NCBI GenBank assembly: GCA_003024985.2
Contig: PXIH01S0029307.1
Reading direction: 5' to 3' (one strand)
From: Euperipatoides rowelli
Taxonomy: Eukaryota; Onychophora; Udeonychophora; Euonychophora; Peripatopsidae
DNA: 10,653 nucleotides
Shown here: in pieces, positions 1-7,356 of the stretch
Layout of the letters: the number at the start of each line of letters is the position of its first letter
Position numbering within the stretch: position 1 is the stretch's first letter
Notes under the pieces: generated by a model
Seen by the model: the letters and a program-made list of their open reading frames with translations, nothing else
What the model was told of the DNA's origin: nothing
The model's database searches: none
Made by a program: the position numbers and the translations under genes

Positions 1-1
1 A

Positions 2-350
2 CTAATATACACTTATTACCTGCAACCTATTATAGATTATGGATCCAGTGTAGAACTAATATTATAGATTATGGATCCAGTGTATTGTTTTACAAAGATA
101 ATTTAATAAATAAAATATTGGATCCCACATTTATAGATATTTAACAAAAAGAATAAAGGGTTTCAGAAAACTTAATTATATGGACAGATTAAAAAAATCT
201 TGAATTGTTGAAACCCTCTGTCAGATTTGTTATGAATGATTTAATTTTTATGTATAGGAAAGTGGTGGTGTAATATAATAGAAATAGTTATTTTGTCATA
301 AATAACAGAAAAAATGTTAGTAGACACAGATATGCAATGAAAATTTCTTT
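2..350 (+). pseudogene. LINE reverse transcriptase fragment A (thumb and C-terminal part), decayed
   Basis: Frame 2 from position 2 reads LQPIIDYGSSV, which matches the conserved RT thumb block (xxPxxEYgssvW) of CR1/L2/Rex1/Jockey-type non-LTR retrotransposons. The reading continues as FYKDNLINKIL after a 32-bp micro-duplication. With frameshifts it goes on through LKPSVRFVMNDLIFMYRK (about 205-262) and FVINNRKN...RHRYAMK (about 290-345), the weakly conserved segment between thumb and C-terminus. Several stops and frameshifts make it a dead copy. Its expected LWNSLP end is missing, because a second fragment with upstream RT motifs starts at about 350. Family membership is inferred from the motif words. 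The exact clade is not resolved. Confidence 0.7.
28..91 (+). repeat. 32-bp tandem micro-duplication inside LINE fragment A
   Basis: A 25-bp string starting TATTATAGATTATGG and ending CCAGTGTA occurs at 28-52 and again at 60-84, a 32-bp offset. It lies in the IIDYGSSV codons, so the RT motif is encoded twice in a row. It is probably replication slippage after the element died. Confidence 0.85.
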
Positions 351-354
351 GTGA

Positions 355-1260
355 AAGACTTTTATTGGTTTATCACAAGGTGGGGGTCATGTGCTCTACT
401 TTGTTTAATATATATGTCAGTGATATTTATTGTAAACTAGGTTCCACCCTTTTACAAAATGCTGATGATTTCAAACCTATCAAGTAGTTAATGATTCATC
501 ATCAATTTTAACACTTCAGGATGACATCAGATATTTTATAGATGTTATTCTATTGGACTAAAATTTAATGTATAAAAAATATATGTTATAAATTTTGGTA
601 ATAATAATTTAAGAAATATAATATTATATTGATAATGTTCCATTAAAAAATGAAATGGTACATCGAGACCTAGGAGTTGTTATTGATCAACATATGACTT
701 TTTCATTACTGTACATGCAAAGTTTATAGCTAACAAAATGAGACAGAGATTTGGTATGATCAAAAATGCAATTAAAAATTTGTCAATTGAATCTTATAGA
801 ATAATCTATTCAGTTTACATACAACCATTGTTTGAATATTGTAGTTCATCAGTTTCATATGGCAATAAAACAAATCTTTTAGTTATTGAAAATGCCTTTA
901 GAAATACAACCAAATATATAATTGGTTTATTTAATGTCCATATATTACAATATTAGTTAATTTACTTACACCCTATCAAAGATTAAATCAATTGGAAATG
1001 ATTTTTATGTACAAAACTATTGTAAATGATAATATACAAGGTATTTTTGTTATTAATAAAAGAACTTGTATTAGAGGTCATAGGTTTATGGTTAAGGTAG
1101 TATATAAAAGAACAGGTAAGTGCTAAGGGAGAAACATGTTTCAATTAGGAGCATTTCACTGTGGAACTCACTACCAGATAATGTTTTTGATACCATAAAT
1201 CTAGAGAACAGTTCAAACAGTCTGAACAGAAAGTAACTGAATGTATAAAAATAAAAATTG
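355..1260 (+). pseudogene. LINE reverse transcriptase fragment B (palm to C-terminus), decayed
   Basis: Motifs appear in the usual RT order across several frames. GLSQGG (about 367-384) is the G[VL]xQG block. LFNIYVSDIY (401-430) follows. NADD at 458-469 is the catalytic YxDD box with its tyrosine codon changed to AAT. SIGLKFNV (about 556-579) corresponds to the GLxxN block. DLGVVIDQHMTFS (about 668-706) comes next. The open stretch 738-956 then reads RQRFGMIKNAIKNL...YSVYIQPLFEYCSSSVSYGN, the thumb. LLTPYQRLNQLEMIFMYK follows, and RSISLWNSLPDNV at about 1148-1186 is the classic C-terminal LINE motif, ending at a stop near 1234. At least five frameshifts or stops are present. The endonuclease and ORF1 are absent, so this is a 5'-truncated copy, as is common for LINEs. 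It resembles the CR1/L2/Rex1 group. The exact clade is uncertain. Confidence 0.85.
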
Positions 1261-1261
1261 A

Positions 1262-1281
1262 TTATTATTATTATTATTTAT
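1262..1281 (+). repeat. (ATT)n microsatellite at LINE 3' end
   Basis: ATTATTATT repeats begin about 28 bp after the stop codon of LINE fragment B. Short simple-repeat tails are typical 3' termini of CR1/L2-type LINEs, so this probably marks the 3' end of that copy. It could also belong to an abutting minus-strand element. Confidence 0.6.
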
Positions 1282-2150
1282 TTCTGAAAGATTTAAGCCT
1301 AAGCTTATACAGTCTGGCATCAAAAATACAATGAATCAATTAAATAAGCATTTTAAATANAACAAGACATGATAAAACAAAGTACCTAATATATTAACAA
1401 ATGTAATTAAATGTGTTACAAAACTTATTGTTTTTTGATCAATTGTTTTTGTACACATTGTGGCTTTGATGTATATGTATTATTGAAAGGTTTGATGACT
1501 TAATTTAGTTTTCATTGTTGTTTTGTCTTGTATTGTTTTCATATACTATAATATTTATATAATTATATTTTGTTTGTAATAAGACGTATGGTTAAAGAAT
1601 ATGGTTAAAGAATAAATAAATAAATCTTTTGAAGAAGTGTGGGCTTCTGGAACATACTACAATGTCTCTGTTTGAGGGGTTTTTTTTTTTTAGAACGTTT
1701 AAGAAAGAATTGGGTATTTTTATGAAGGATGGGTCTTTTTTGGACTCGACCTAAATTATTTTTGAATTGCAACTCCATTTTATTACCTATATTATATTGT
1801 TTTTGAATGTTTGTTTCTTATCTGTTTGTTTTGTTTTTATATTATGACAATATTTGTAAGGAATCTTAATTATATTAACTGTAAAAGCTTTAAAAGCTTA
1901 AATCTTTTAGTCAAATAAATTAAATTAGTTTTGTAATTGTTGTAAATTCTACTTGTATTTAGTTATAATTATTTTAAATACTCTTTATTTACCGTAACTA
2001 CTTTCATATCCATTTTAGTAGAGATTATCTAAAGTTTAGCTATGGTATGCTATTTATTGTTAATATGTATTTAGTATTTCTTACTCAATAAATAAACCCA
2101 TACAGTACATAAAGTTTAACAAACACAGACCTAGATAATGCCACTATCTG
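1282..2150. other. Gene-free AT-rich stretch with LINE-like 3' tails
   Basis: No credible ORF is present. The stretch holds T-rich sequence like LINE 3' UTRs. One tail ends at 1587-1626 with a duplicated 13-mer and (TAAA)n. A short reading at about 1693-1752 (RTFKKELGIFMKDGSFLDS) resembles the SxxxFKKxLDxFM end of LINE ORF2 proteins but is too short to be sure. It is followed by T-rich sequence to about 1925 (AAATAAATT). A further AATAAATAAA lies near 2086-2098. Position 1360 is an N. The likely origin is several stacked truncated LINE 3' ends. Confidence 0.45.
1587..1626 (+). repeat. Duplicated 13-mer plus (TAAA)n, LINE-like 3' tail
   Basis: TATGGTTAAAGAA occurs at 1587-1599 and again at 1600-1612, followed directly by TAAATAAATAAATC. 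A short tandem unit at the very 3' end is typical of non-LTR retrotransposon termini. No coding part of that copy is recognisable upstream. Confidence 0.6.
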
Positions 2151-2156
2151 GTTCAT

Positions 2157-2646
2157 ATTACCCACAATGCATTGTAGACCACACTCTTCAAAAATAAACA
2201 ATAAATTTTAGCTGCCATCTTGTATTTTAACAAAATTACCCACAATGCATTGCAAATGACCCAGAATACTTTGAAACCAACATGACCAAAGATTTTTGAA
2301 GCTACACAAAGGCAACTTTGAAAAGACTTCAACATTGCATTATGGGTAATACATTGTTGAATATTCAAATGAGCATACCCACCTTTGGAAAACTTTGAAA
2401 ATGTTTGAAAAATTCCAGGAATTCATAAGGGTGCATTATGGGTAAACAAGGCCCAAAAAATAACTTTTGGAAATGATGTCATATGATGCATTATGGCTAA
2501 TATCAAGGGCATTACGGGTAAGCATGGCCAAACAGTTTATAAATTTCCCTTCCAGAAAATTCAGAATGACATCATTGACCACACCCTGTCCTGTATTGTT
2601 GCCCCAAAACATTCTGGGTAAAAAATGTTGCCACAATACATCATGG
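2157..2646. repeat. Cluster of ATTACCCACAATGCATTG-like motifs, orientation switches midway
   Basis: Two identical 18-mers ATTACCCACAATGCATTG lie at 2157-2174 and 2235-2252. A diverged copy lies at 2257-2273 (TGACCCAGAATACTTTG). The reverse-complement form follows at 2333-2350 (CATTGCATTATGGGTAAT), 2432-2446, 2487-2501, 2508-2521 and 2609-2622, with a partial CCACAATACATCATGG at 2631-2646. The first three copies are on + and the later ones on -. The core CCCAnAATGC resembles the binding site of the zinc-finger activator ZNF143/Staf, and the 18-mer is close to self-complementary. Open frames over this area on both strands (2436-2690 on -, 2467-2712 on +) have no recognisable protein content and are probably chance. 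The cluster could be a decayed satellite or foldback repeat, or a regulatory cluster. Confidence 0.6.
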
Positions 2647-2768
2647 AAAAAAGACCCAGAAGAAGACCTACCTGCGCTGAGGCAGAACATCCTTTCCTTA
2701 CTACTGTTATAGTATATTAAATATAGTAAAGTGTAGGCTACATCACTAATATGTTATTGTAATGATCT

Positions 2769-2784
2769 TCACTTTTTTTTATAG
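2769..2784 (+). promoter_or_regulatory. Putative 3' splice acceptor
   Basis: A run of eight Ts is followed by ATAG directly before the open frame starting at 2785. Branch-point-like sequence (TAAT) occurs upstream near 2760. It is supported only by position and composition. Confidence 0.45.
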
Positions 2785-2950
2785 TAATGGACAATTTATT
2801 GAAGTTAATCCCAGTAGGATCAGACAAAAGCCAAGACTTGGTGTAAATAGAAAATTTCCTTCTACTAGTAGGGATATTATGATTGATTATGATTTGTATC
2901 CTGTTAATGAAAAACAGGGAAGGTTTTGGTTTGATATAATACCGTATTAA
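2785..2950 (+). CDS. Candidate 3'-terminal coding exon of an unidentified host gene
   Basis: A strong splice acceptor (pyrimidine tract at 2769-2780, then ATAG ending at 2784) precedes an open frame that continues to TAA at 2948-2950. The first exon base (T, 2785) would complete a split codon, so the intron would be phase 2. Whole codons start AAT GGA CAA at 2786. The 54-residue tail is mixed, charged and aromatic: it begins NGQFIEVNPSR, has a basic middle (RQKPRLGVNRK), then STSRDIMIDYDLYPVNEKQG, and ends GRFWFDIIPY. There is no transmembrane segment or low-complexity run. It has no LINE, Copia or transposase motif and no internal stop, unlike everything else in the window. Polyadenylation signals follow at 2991 and 3102. 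Upstream exons must lie before this window or within unrecognised sequence. I do not recognise the family. A chance ORF remains possible at this length. Confidence 0.45.
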
Positions 2951-3101
2951 AATACAAATGAGATTGCAATGTTTTGAACTTTTATGTTCTATTAAAATGA
3001 ACATAATGTATTGTATGTTCTTATGATGCAAATATTTTTCCATTTAAAGAACGTTAAATATATCAAAGAAAATGTAGGCTATGTGTTATTTTATTTAGAT
3101 C

Positions 3102-3107
3102 AATAAA
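3102..3107 (+). promoter_or_regulatory. Putative polyadenylation signal AATAAA
   Basis: A canonical AATAAA hexamer lies 152 bp after the stop codon of the candidate exon. A weaker ATTAAA at 2991-2996 lies 41 bp after the stop. Either could end the transcript. AATAAA is common by chance in DNA this AT-rich. Confidence 0.35.
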
Positions 3108-3173
3108 ATATCGCTTGAAAGATGTACTATCAAAATATAAAAATGACAAATTACCACTCATAAAACAAAATTT

Positions 3174-3211
3174 AAGCCCTGCGGGGCTAAAAAAAAAAGC
3201 CCTGCGGGCTA
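3174..3211. repeat. Twin GC-rich hairpins (AGCCCTGCGGGGCT-type) separated by A10
   Basis: AGCCCTGCGGGGCT (3175-3188) and AGCCCTGCGGGCT (about 3199-3211) are near-identical direct copies, each able to fold into a short stem, separated by an A run. They stand out from AT-rich surroundings. Short palindromes next to CTAG or CTRR occur at Helitron 3' ends, and CTAG follows the second copy. The spacing is not typical and no Helitron body is visible. Confidence 0.5.
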
Positions 3212-3223
3212 GTCGAGTCAGGA

Positions 3224-3305
3224 AATCATTCTAACTCAGCGCTACAGCGACTAAGCTGGTCGTTGGTTGGAATCTGAGGAGAGAGAACCTCGGATTAGAC
3301 TTTTT
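3224..3305 (+). repeat. tRNA-like, SINE-head-like segment with A and B boxes and T5 terminator
   Basis: TAACTCAGCGCTACAGCG at 3232-3249 closely follows the tRNA D-arm/A-box pattern TAGCTCAGNGG-TAGAGCG. GGTTGGAATCT at 3265-3275 is one base from the B box GGTTCGAATCC and is preceded by GTCGTT as in many tRNAs. The A-to-B spacing (33 bp) is shorter than in a real tRNA because most of the anticodon arm is missing, and no acceptor stem closes, so it is not a functional tRNA. An imperfect hairpin (AATCTGAGG / CCTCGGATT, 3271-3296) and TTTTT at 3301-3305 follow. A tRNA-derived SINE head or tRNA-like Pol III relic fits best. Confidence 0.4.
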
Positions 3306-3737
3306 ACAAGCAAACTTTTTTTCAACTTATAGTTTGTACATAGTGTAAATAGTAAGGAAAACCATGTTTTTTTAAAAAAAGAAAATTAATAAAAAACAAA
3401 ATGAAAAAGTAAATAAATGTAATTTTGCAATTACATTTATTTATTTATTAATTTATTACAATAACTATCTGAAAGATGTCTTATTACACATGGAAAAGTC
3501 AAAAACAAAAAAAAAAAAAAAAACATGCAAACCAATTTCTCTGTTGAATAAACTCACAATTTTTTTAATATTTTGTTATTATCAGTTGTTTAAAACTTAT
3601 TGTCAATTAATCCTTGGAATATAGGATCAGATCTCTACATTAAGTTAAGGGACCTATGACCAGTTTAATGACTGGCTTCCTAACAAGTAGGGTTTAAGGT
3701 CAGAGCCCTGGTAATAGCTAAGGAGGAAATACAGTAC
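3306..3737. other. Non-coding AT-rich spacer with a perfect hairpin and an A17 run
   Basis: There is no gene. A perfect 15-bp hairpin with loop TTGC lies at 3410-3443, and 17 consecutive A residues lie at 3507-3523. From about 3640 the sequence becomes less AT-rich as it approaches the MITE-like element. Confidence 0.5.
3410..3443. repeat. Perfect 15-bp AT-rich inverted repeat (hairpin, 4-nt loop)
   Basis: The arm at 3410-3424 (TAAATAAATGTAATT) is exactly complementary to 3429-3443 around the loop TTGC. The flanks are simple TTTA repeats. It may be a tiny foldback or the junction of two elements. Confidence 0.8.
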
Positions 3738-3739
3738 CC

Positions 3740-3986
3740 CAGATTATCATTGTCATGCAGCCTATTTACTAATCTTAACTGTAGTAAACTGACCCTAAAT
3801 CTAAAATGTATATATTAGCAAATTAAAGGATCTCTAACCTTAATCGCACACTGACCTTAATTCCAACTTAAATATTAAAATATCACTAATAAATAAAATA
3901 AAAGCTAAAACGAGGTCAGCTTGCAGATAGAATGCAAGACGACCTCTGATTGGCTATTTTGGGGCTGCATGACAATGATTGGTCTG
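3740..3986. mobile_element. MITE-like element with perfect 17-bp inverted repeats
   Basis: ATCATTGTCATGCAGCC at 3746-3762 is the exact reverse complement of 3963-3979. Outside a small indel the pairing continues (CAGA at 3740-3743 against TCTG at 3983-3986). The interior has no ORF and carries an imperfect 14-bp hairpin at 3912-3946 (GAGGTCAGCTTGCA against TGCAAGACGACCTC, two mismatches). The size of about 250 bp and the terminal inverted repeats suggest a non-autonomous DNA transposon. I could not find a target-site duplication, so the true ends and superfamily are open. Confidence 0.55.
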
Positions 3987-3993
3987 AGATCCA

Positions 3994-4738
3994 GACGCTA
4001 GTTCGATTTTTTAGGTGAATTTATTTTTTAAGGCTGAAAAACCATAAAACTAAAATCTAATAAGTTATTGCAAATAACTTAACAAAATTAGAAAAATAAA
4101 TAATTCCAAGCAATTAGTTCGAATTTGTCATATTTTTATTAATACAGTGTATACTGCATTCAGGATTATTTGCAATTGCATCATATTTTTAGTAAAGCAG
4201 CCCTAAATATTATGTTGGAAGCCCTTTTACACATATGTATCAATAACGAATTTTAAAATTTTGAGCTTTTAAATATTATTCAAATGAAAAAAAAAATTCA
4301 ACAAAAGAAAATCAAATTAGCCTTATTCTTTTAAACGAGAAATTAATAAGGTTGAAAAAAAAATGAACAAAATGAAGAAGAACCAACCGAATCCGAAGCT
4401 GTGGAAATTAACTTTTTTTTTTTTTAAATCATGCGTTAACGTAAATTGAAGATAAATACTGGATGTACAATCCAAAATCAACCGCGTTTTTGACATCTGT
4501 GCACATATTTTCGTCATTACGGTTGAGAAATTGGATCAGACTTCTCAAAATCGTTCAAAAAAGGATTATCATAGGGTTGGGGAAAAGTGAGTTTAATACA
4601 TAGTAAAAGTTAGGATTCAGGGTAAGGTTAGGACTAAATACAAAAAATAAAGCTGCTAGCCATCTTTATTGTACATGCACAATTGACTAAAATTTGGATT
4701 ATTTTCCCAGGTTTTATCTTCTCGTATTAACATAGAAT
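3994..4738. other. Gene-free AT-rich stretch
   Basis: No coding motif is recognisable on either strand. The minus-strand open frame at 4323-4517 is largely poly-Lys/Phe sequence from homopolymer runs and looks like chance. A loose GGTTAGGATT/GGTAAGGTTAGG patch lies at about 4610-4633. It is only superficially telomere-like. Confidence 0.5.
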
Positions 4739-4746
4739 GGTGTCAG

Positions 4747-5144
4747 CAGGGCTAGATTTAAACTTGGTGAGGCCCTGGGCTAAATAAAGTATGGAGCCCC
4801 TTGTATTATTAGAATTAAATTTTGATAAGCTTTTTTTTTTTTTTTTTTTAGTGAAAGTTGAACCTAACTGGACATTTTTTAGCATTGAAATATGCAGAAC
4901 ATTCATAGGTGAATCATATTTTGACCAAGGTACGCCAATTAATGGTTTAATTTTTTTTAGTGAAAGTAAAATTAAATGGAAATTTTAGCATTGAAATATG
5001 CAGAACATTCATAGGTGAATCATATTTTGACCAACAATAGGTAAACCAATTAGTTTTTAATTTTTTTTTTGCCAGAGGCCAAGGCCCCCTGCATATGAGG
5101 CCCTAGGCTGCAGCCTGCCAAGCCCATATATAAATTCGGCTCTG
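4747..5144. mobile_element. hAT-type MITE, 398 bp, perfect 8-bp target duplication
   Basis: The ends are imperfect terminal inverted repeats. The left end begins CAGGGCTAGATTTA, and the right end read inward begins CAGAGCCGAATTTA. These fit the CAGgGCcgGATTTA terminus of hAT non-autonomous elements. Both have GGCCC/GGGCC blocks just inside. The flanks carry an identical 8-bp duplication GGTGTCAG at 4739-4746 and 5145-5152, the length made by hAT transposases. No transposase is encoded. The open frame at 4791-4988 runs through T tracts and is not credible. The interior holds a tandem duplication. Confidence 0.88.
4850..5034 (+). repeat. Tandem duplication of about 106-109 bp inside the hAT MITE
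   Basis: A 48-bp block starting AGCATTGAAATATGCAGAAC is identical at 4881-4928 and 4987-5034 (offset 106). It is preceded in both copies by a T run and AGTGAAAGT (4850-4858 and 4959-4967). The identity of the 48-bp core argues that the duplication is recent compared with the decay of neighbouring elements, or that it defines a subfamily. Confidence 0.9.
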
Positions 5145-5152
5145 GGTGTCAG

Positions 5153-5319
5153 TACTCAAATAGCATCTTTATGATGACAACAGACGAGGAGTATGTAAGA
5201 CTGCTAGGAATTAAACAACATTGACCTTATAAAAAGAAAAAATCTCTGTAATTTAATATTATGCAAATATATAATATGCTTTAAAGAGTTTATCATTTTG
5301 TTTTCTGTAACAGGCTAGA
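5153..5319. other. Short non-coding spacer between MITE and Copia LTR
   Basis: Nothing recognisable is present. CTAGA at 5315-5319 directly abuts the proposed LTR edge and would be the 5-bp target duplication if its partner existed, but the other end of the Copia element is missing. Confidence 0.4.
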
Positions 5320-5384
5320 TGTTACATAATTGTTTAATAATAAAGACGATACACAATTCAGTTAGGTTATAACAATCGCCATCT

Positions 5385-5390
5385 TTTATT
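5385..5390 (-). promoter_or_regulatory. Putative LTR polyadenylation signal (AATAAA)
   Basis: The minus strand reads GAATAAAAGATGGCG about 65 bp before the proposed LTR end, after a purine-rich GAGGGGGAGG tract. The position fits the end of the R region. Confidence 0.4.
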
Positions 5391-5768
5391 CTCTATTCCC
5401 TCCCCCTCTCACGAGATTACCGTGAAAACTCATTACATCTTCCCGTGTCTCTACACATGAAAAAAAAAAAAAACACGCACAAAAAAAATAGCCTCAGAAG
5501 TCCAGTTTGTTTGGAGCTCGCCTGATCTCTGTGACATTAACTGAGTGACAGGTGGCTCCTCAGTCCTCAGCCTTTGATGACCCTTCCTCTGTAATCTCTC
5601 TCTGGTGTCTCCTCAAAAGATTACATAGTTTTCCTTATATGAATAGAGTTCCTTATCAGTTTCTTACCTTCTTCAGTTTGCAGAGTATATGATCTGTATT
5701 AAAAGGCCCACTAAAACTAACTAGTTATAAGATATCAAATAAGTCACTTTTCCAAACTAAATAATACT

Positions 5769-5774
5769 TTTATA
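5769..5774 (-). promoter_or_regulatory. Putative LTR TATA box (TATAAA)
   Basis: The minus strand reads TATAAAAG in the middle of the LTR, about 360 bp from its start. An upstream GC-richer patch (GGCTGGAGCGTGTAG) could be enhancer sequence. Assignment is by position only. Confidence 0.4.
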
Positions 5775-6135
5775 CCTTTTTATTCAGCACGTTACGATTC
5801 TACACGCTCCAGCCAATATGGCTACCAGGTCAAGATATATATTAAAAAAAATGCTAGCCCAGAAGGCAACAGTAGGCTACATGGGTCACATAACATTTGT
5901 AGTAAATTAATTAGTGAGATTTTAAATTATAGAACACAATATAATATGGATTGATCTATCATTCATAACAATAATTAAATGTTGAATTTTCTATATGTTA
6001 ATTAATATATTAGAAAACTAAATAATTAAAATAAAGATATAATTATGTTAAATATTGATGAGTGTTATAAAGTTTTTAACATTAAATATCAGAAATTAAA
6101 ATAAGATTATTGTGAACACACATTGTGATGTGACA

Positions 6136-6148
6136 CTCCTCCTCAAAA
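6136..6148 (-). promoter_or_regulatory. Copia polypurine tract (plus-strand primer)
   Basis: The minus strand reads TTTTGAGGAGGAG immediately before TGTCACAT, the expected arrangement of polypurine tract and 3' LTR start. It directly supports the LTR boundary at 6135. Confidence 0.7.
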
Positions 6149-6179
6149 GTTAATGTTAATTTATTAGGAGGGATCCCTT

Positions 6180-7356
6180 TGGTGGTTCTAAAGGATCTGC
6201 TTGGACATTCTATGTCATGATGTTTCTCATGTTCATGATCTTCAGGTGAGAACACATGTATTGTTGGGGTTGATTGTTTCCTTTGAGTGGGTGATTTGCT
6301 TTGATGGTTGAAAAAACAGTTGCTCGTGTAATGTCATTTTCGTTGTTATGATTACGGTATTCGTATCTGGATCCCATAATCGGTATCCTTGTGTGCCCGG
6401 CCATATCCCACAAAGTATCCTTCTCAAGCGGTATTATCTAGTTTCTTCCTGGTACCTTTTGGTATAAAGGCGTGTGCCTTACACACGGAGGTTTTTAGGG
6501 TGTTGACATCGAGTTTTTCGCTGTGCCAGAGTTCATATGGTGTACTGCCGGTAGTTGAGTGACGTGTTCGATTGAATATATATATGTGGCGGTATTAGCT
6601 ACTTCTGCCCAGAGTTTAAGGGGAAGATGACTGTGTTTAAGCAGACACCTGGTTGAGTTCATGATGGTTGAGTTTACCCTCTCGGTGAGGCCATTTTGCT
6701 GTGGCACGTAGGGGATATAGTTTGGTGGGTGATTCCATGTCTGCTTAGATAATTGTCTAAGATTTGGCTTTTAAACTCGCCCCCACCATCAGACCTGATG
6801 ATGGATGGGTAGTGGCCAAAGCTATTGTGGCCTTTTTCCATGAACTCGATGATTTTTCCTGTCATCTGGGATTTAGTCTTTTTTATGTCTGTGTGAAGAA
6901 ATCTAGAATGACTATTCGATATATTTAAGATGTGCCTGTTTCCTTCTATACTGGGCTCGGGCATGGGTCCACACAAATCTGTTGTTAAGGTATGAGAAAT
7001 AATATTTAGGGTTTTTTTGCTTTCATGAAATGTTCGTTGTTTCATTTTCCCCATTTGGCATGCCCTGCAAAAATCTGACTGCGTACAGGTTTGATTTTAA
7101 ATTGTTTGTTAGAGTCATGTTTTACCATTTGTTTGATTGTCTCATTAGATCTATGGCCCATTCTGCTATGCCATTGGGGTAAGCATGGGGTGATCAGATG
7201 TTTCTCTGGTTTATGGTTTTCCTTGAGATTGAATGGCTTGTTTATTGTTCTCCACAATGTATTTGTCATTATCAAAGTGCACCTGGTGACCTTTTCTGCA
7301 CAGCTGCTTAATTGATAGCAATTGTAATTTAAGATTTGGGACATATAGTACATCAT
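6180..7356 (-). pseudogene. Copia integrase region (GAG-pre-integrase, DDE core, C-terminal part), frameshifted
   Basis: This segment would insert element cDNA into host DNA. In order on the minus strand: QWHSRMGHRSNETIKQMVK (about 7115-7175), the HHCC pre-integrase zinc motif, whose cysteines (FCRACQMGK) are read in another frame near 7040-7070; TDLCGPM with the first catalytic Asp at 6979-6977; RSDGGGEF with the second Asp at 6790-6788; then, after a frameshift, QQNGLTERVN with the catalytic Glu at 6683-6681. This gives the D(35)E spacing. Next come LWAEVANTATYI, KAHAFIPKGTRKKLD (about 6440-6480) and GYRLWDPDTNTVIITTK (about 6335-6385), the typical Copia segment between integrase and RT. 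Frameshifts near 7060, 6690 and 6430 make it non-functional, although all three catalytic residues survive. About 30 codons later the sequence runs into the polypurine tract, so RT and RNase H are missing. Confidence 0.9.

Larger units (their letters stand above)
5320..6135 (-). mobile_element. Probable 3' LTR of a Copia element
   Basis: On the minus strand the LTR starts TGTCACAT at 6135, directly after the polypurine tract, and its end at 5320 reads ATGTAACA. The termini are therefore an imperfect inverted repeat (TGTCACAT / TGTTACAT read from outside), with the TG...CA ends expected of LTRs. Inside, in transcript order, lie a TATA box (5774-5769) and a polyadenylation signal (5390-5385) about 65 nt before the end. 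The length would be 816 bp. No second LTR is in the window, so the boundary at 5320 rests on terminal repeat logic only. Confidence 0.6.

Noticed and set aside
2157-2646. CRISPR-like or regularly spaced repeat array
   Set aside because: Spacing is irregular, orientation changes, and the genome is eukaryotic.
2436-2712. Overlapping open frames on both strands (84 and 81 codons)
   Set aside because: They run through the repeated ATTACCC motif cluster, have no recognisable domain, and open on both strands at once, which fits chance or repeat sequence.
2738-3043. 101-codon minus-strand open frame over the candidate exon
   Set aside because: It is a shadow of the plus-strand frame. The plus strand has the acceptor, stop and AATAAA in sensible order.
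3199-3215. Helitron 3' end (hairpin plus CTAG)
   Set aside because: The hairpin abuts CTAG instead of lying about 10 bp upstream, and no Rep/helicase or 5' TC end is visible.
3232-3290. A functional tRNA gene
   Set aside because: The anticodon arm is too short, no 7-bp acceptor stem closes, and the T-loop C is mutated (TTGGAAT).
4323-4517. 64-codon minus-strand frame
   Set aside because: Its Phe/Leu/Ile-rich part comes from A and T runs. It has no homology words and no start context.
4609-4633. Telomere-like GTTAGGATT / GGTTAGG patch
   Set aside because: Only two or three loose matches with no regular hexamer period.
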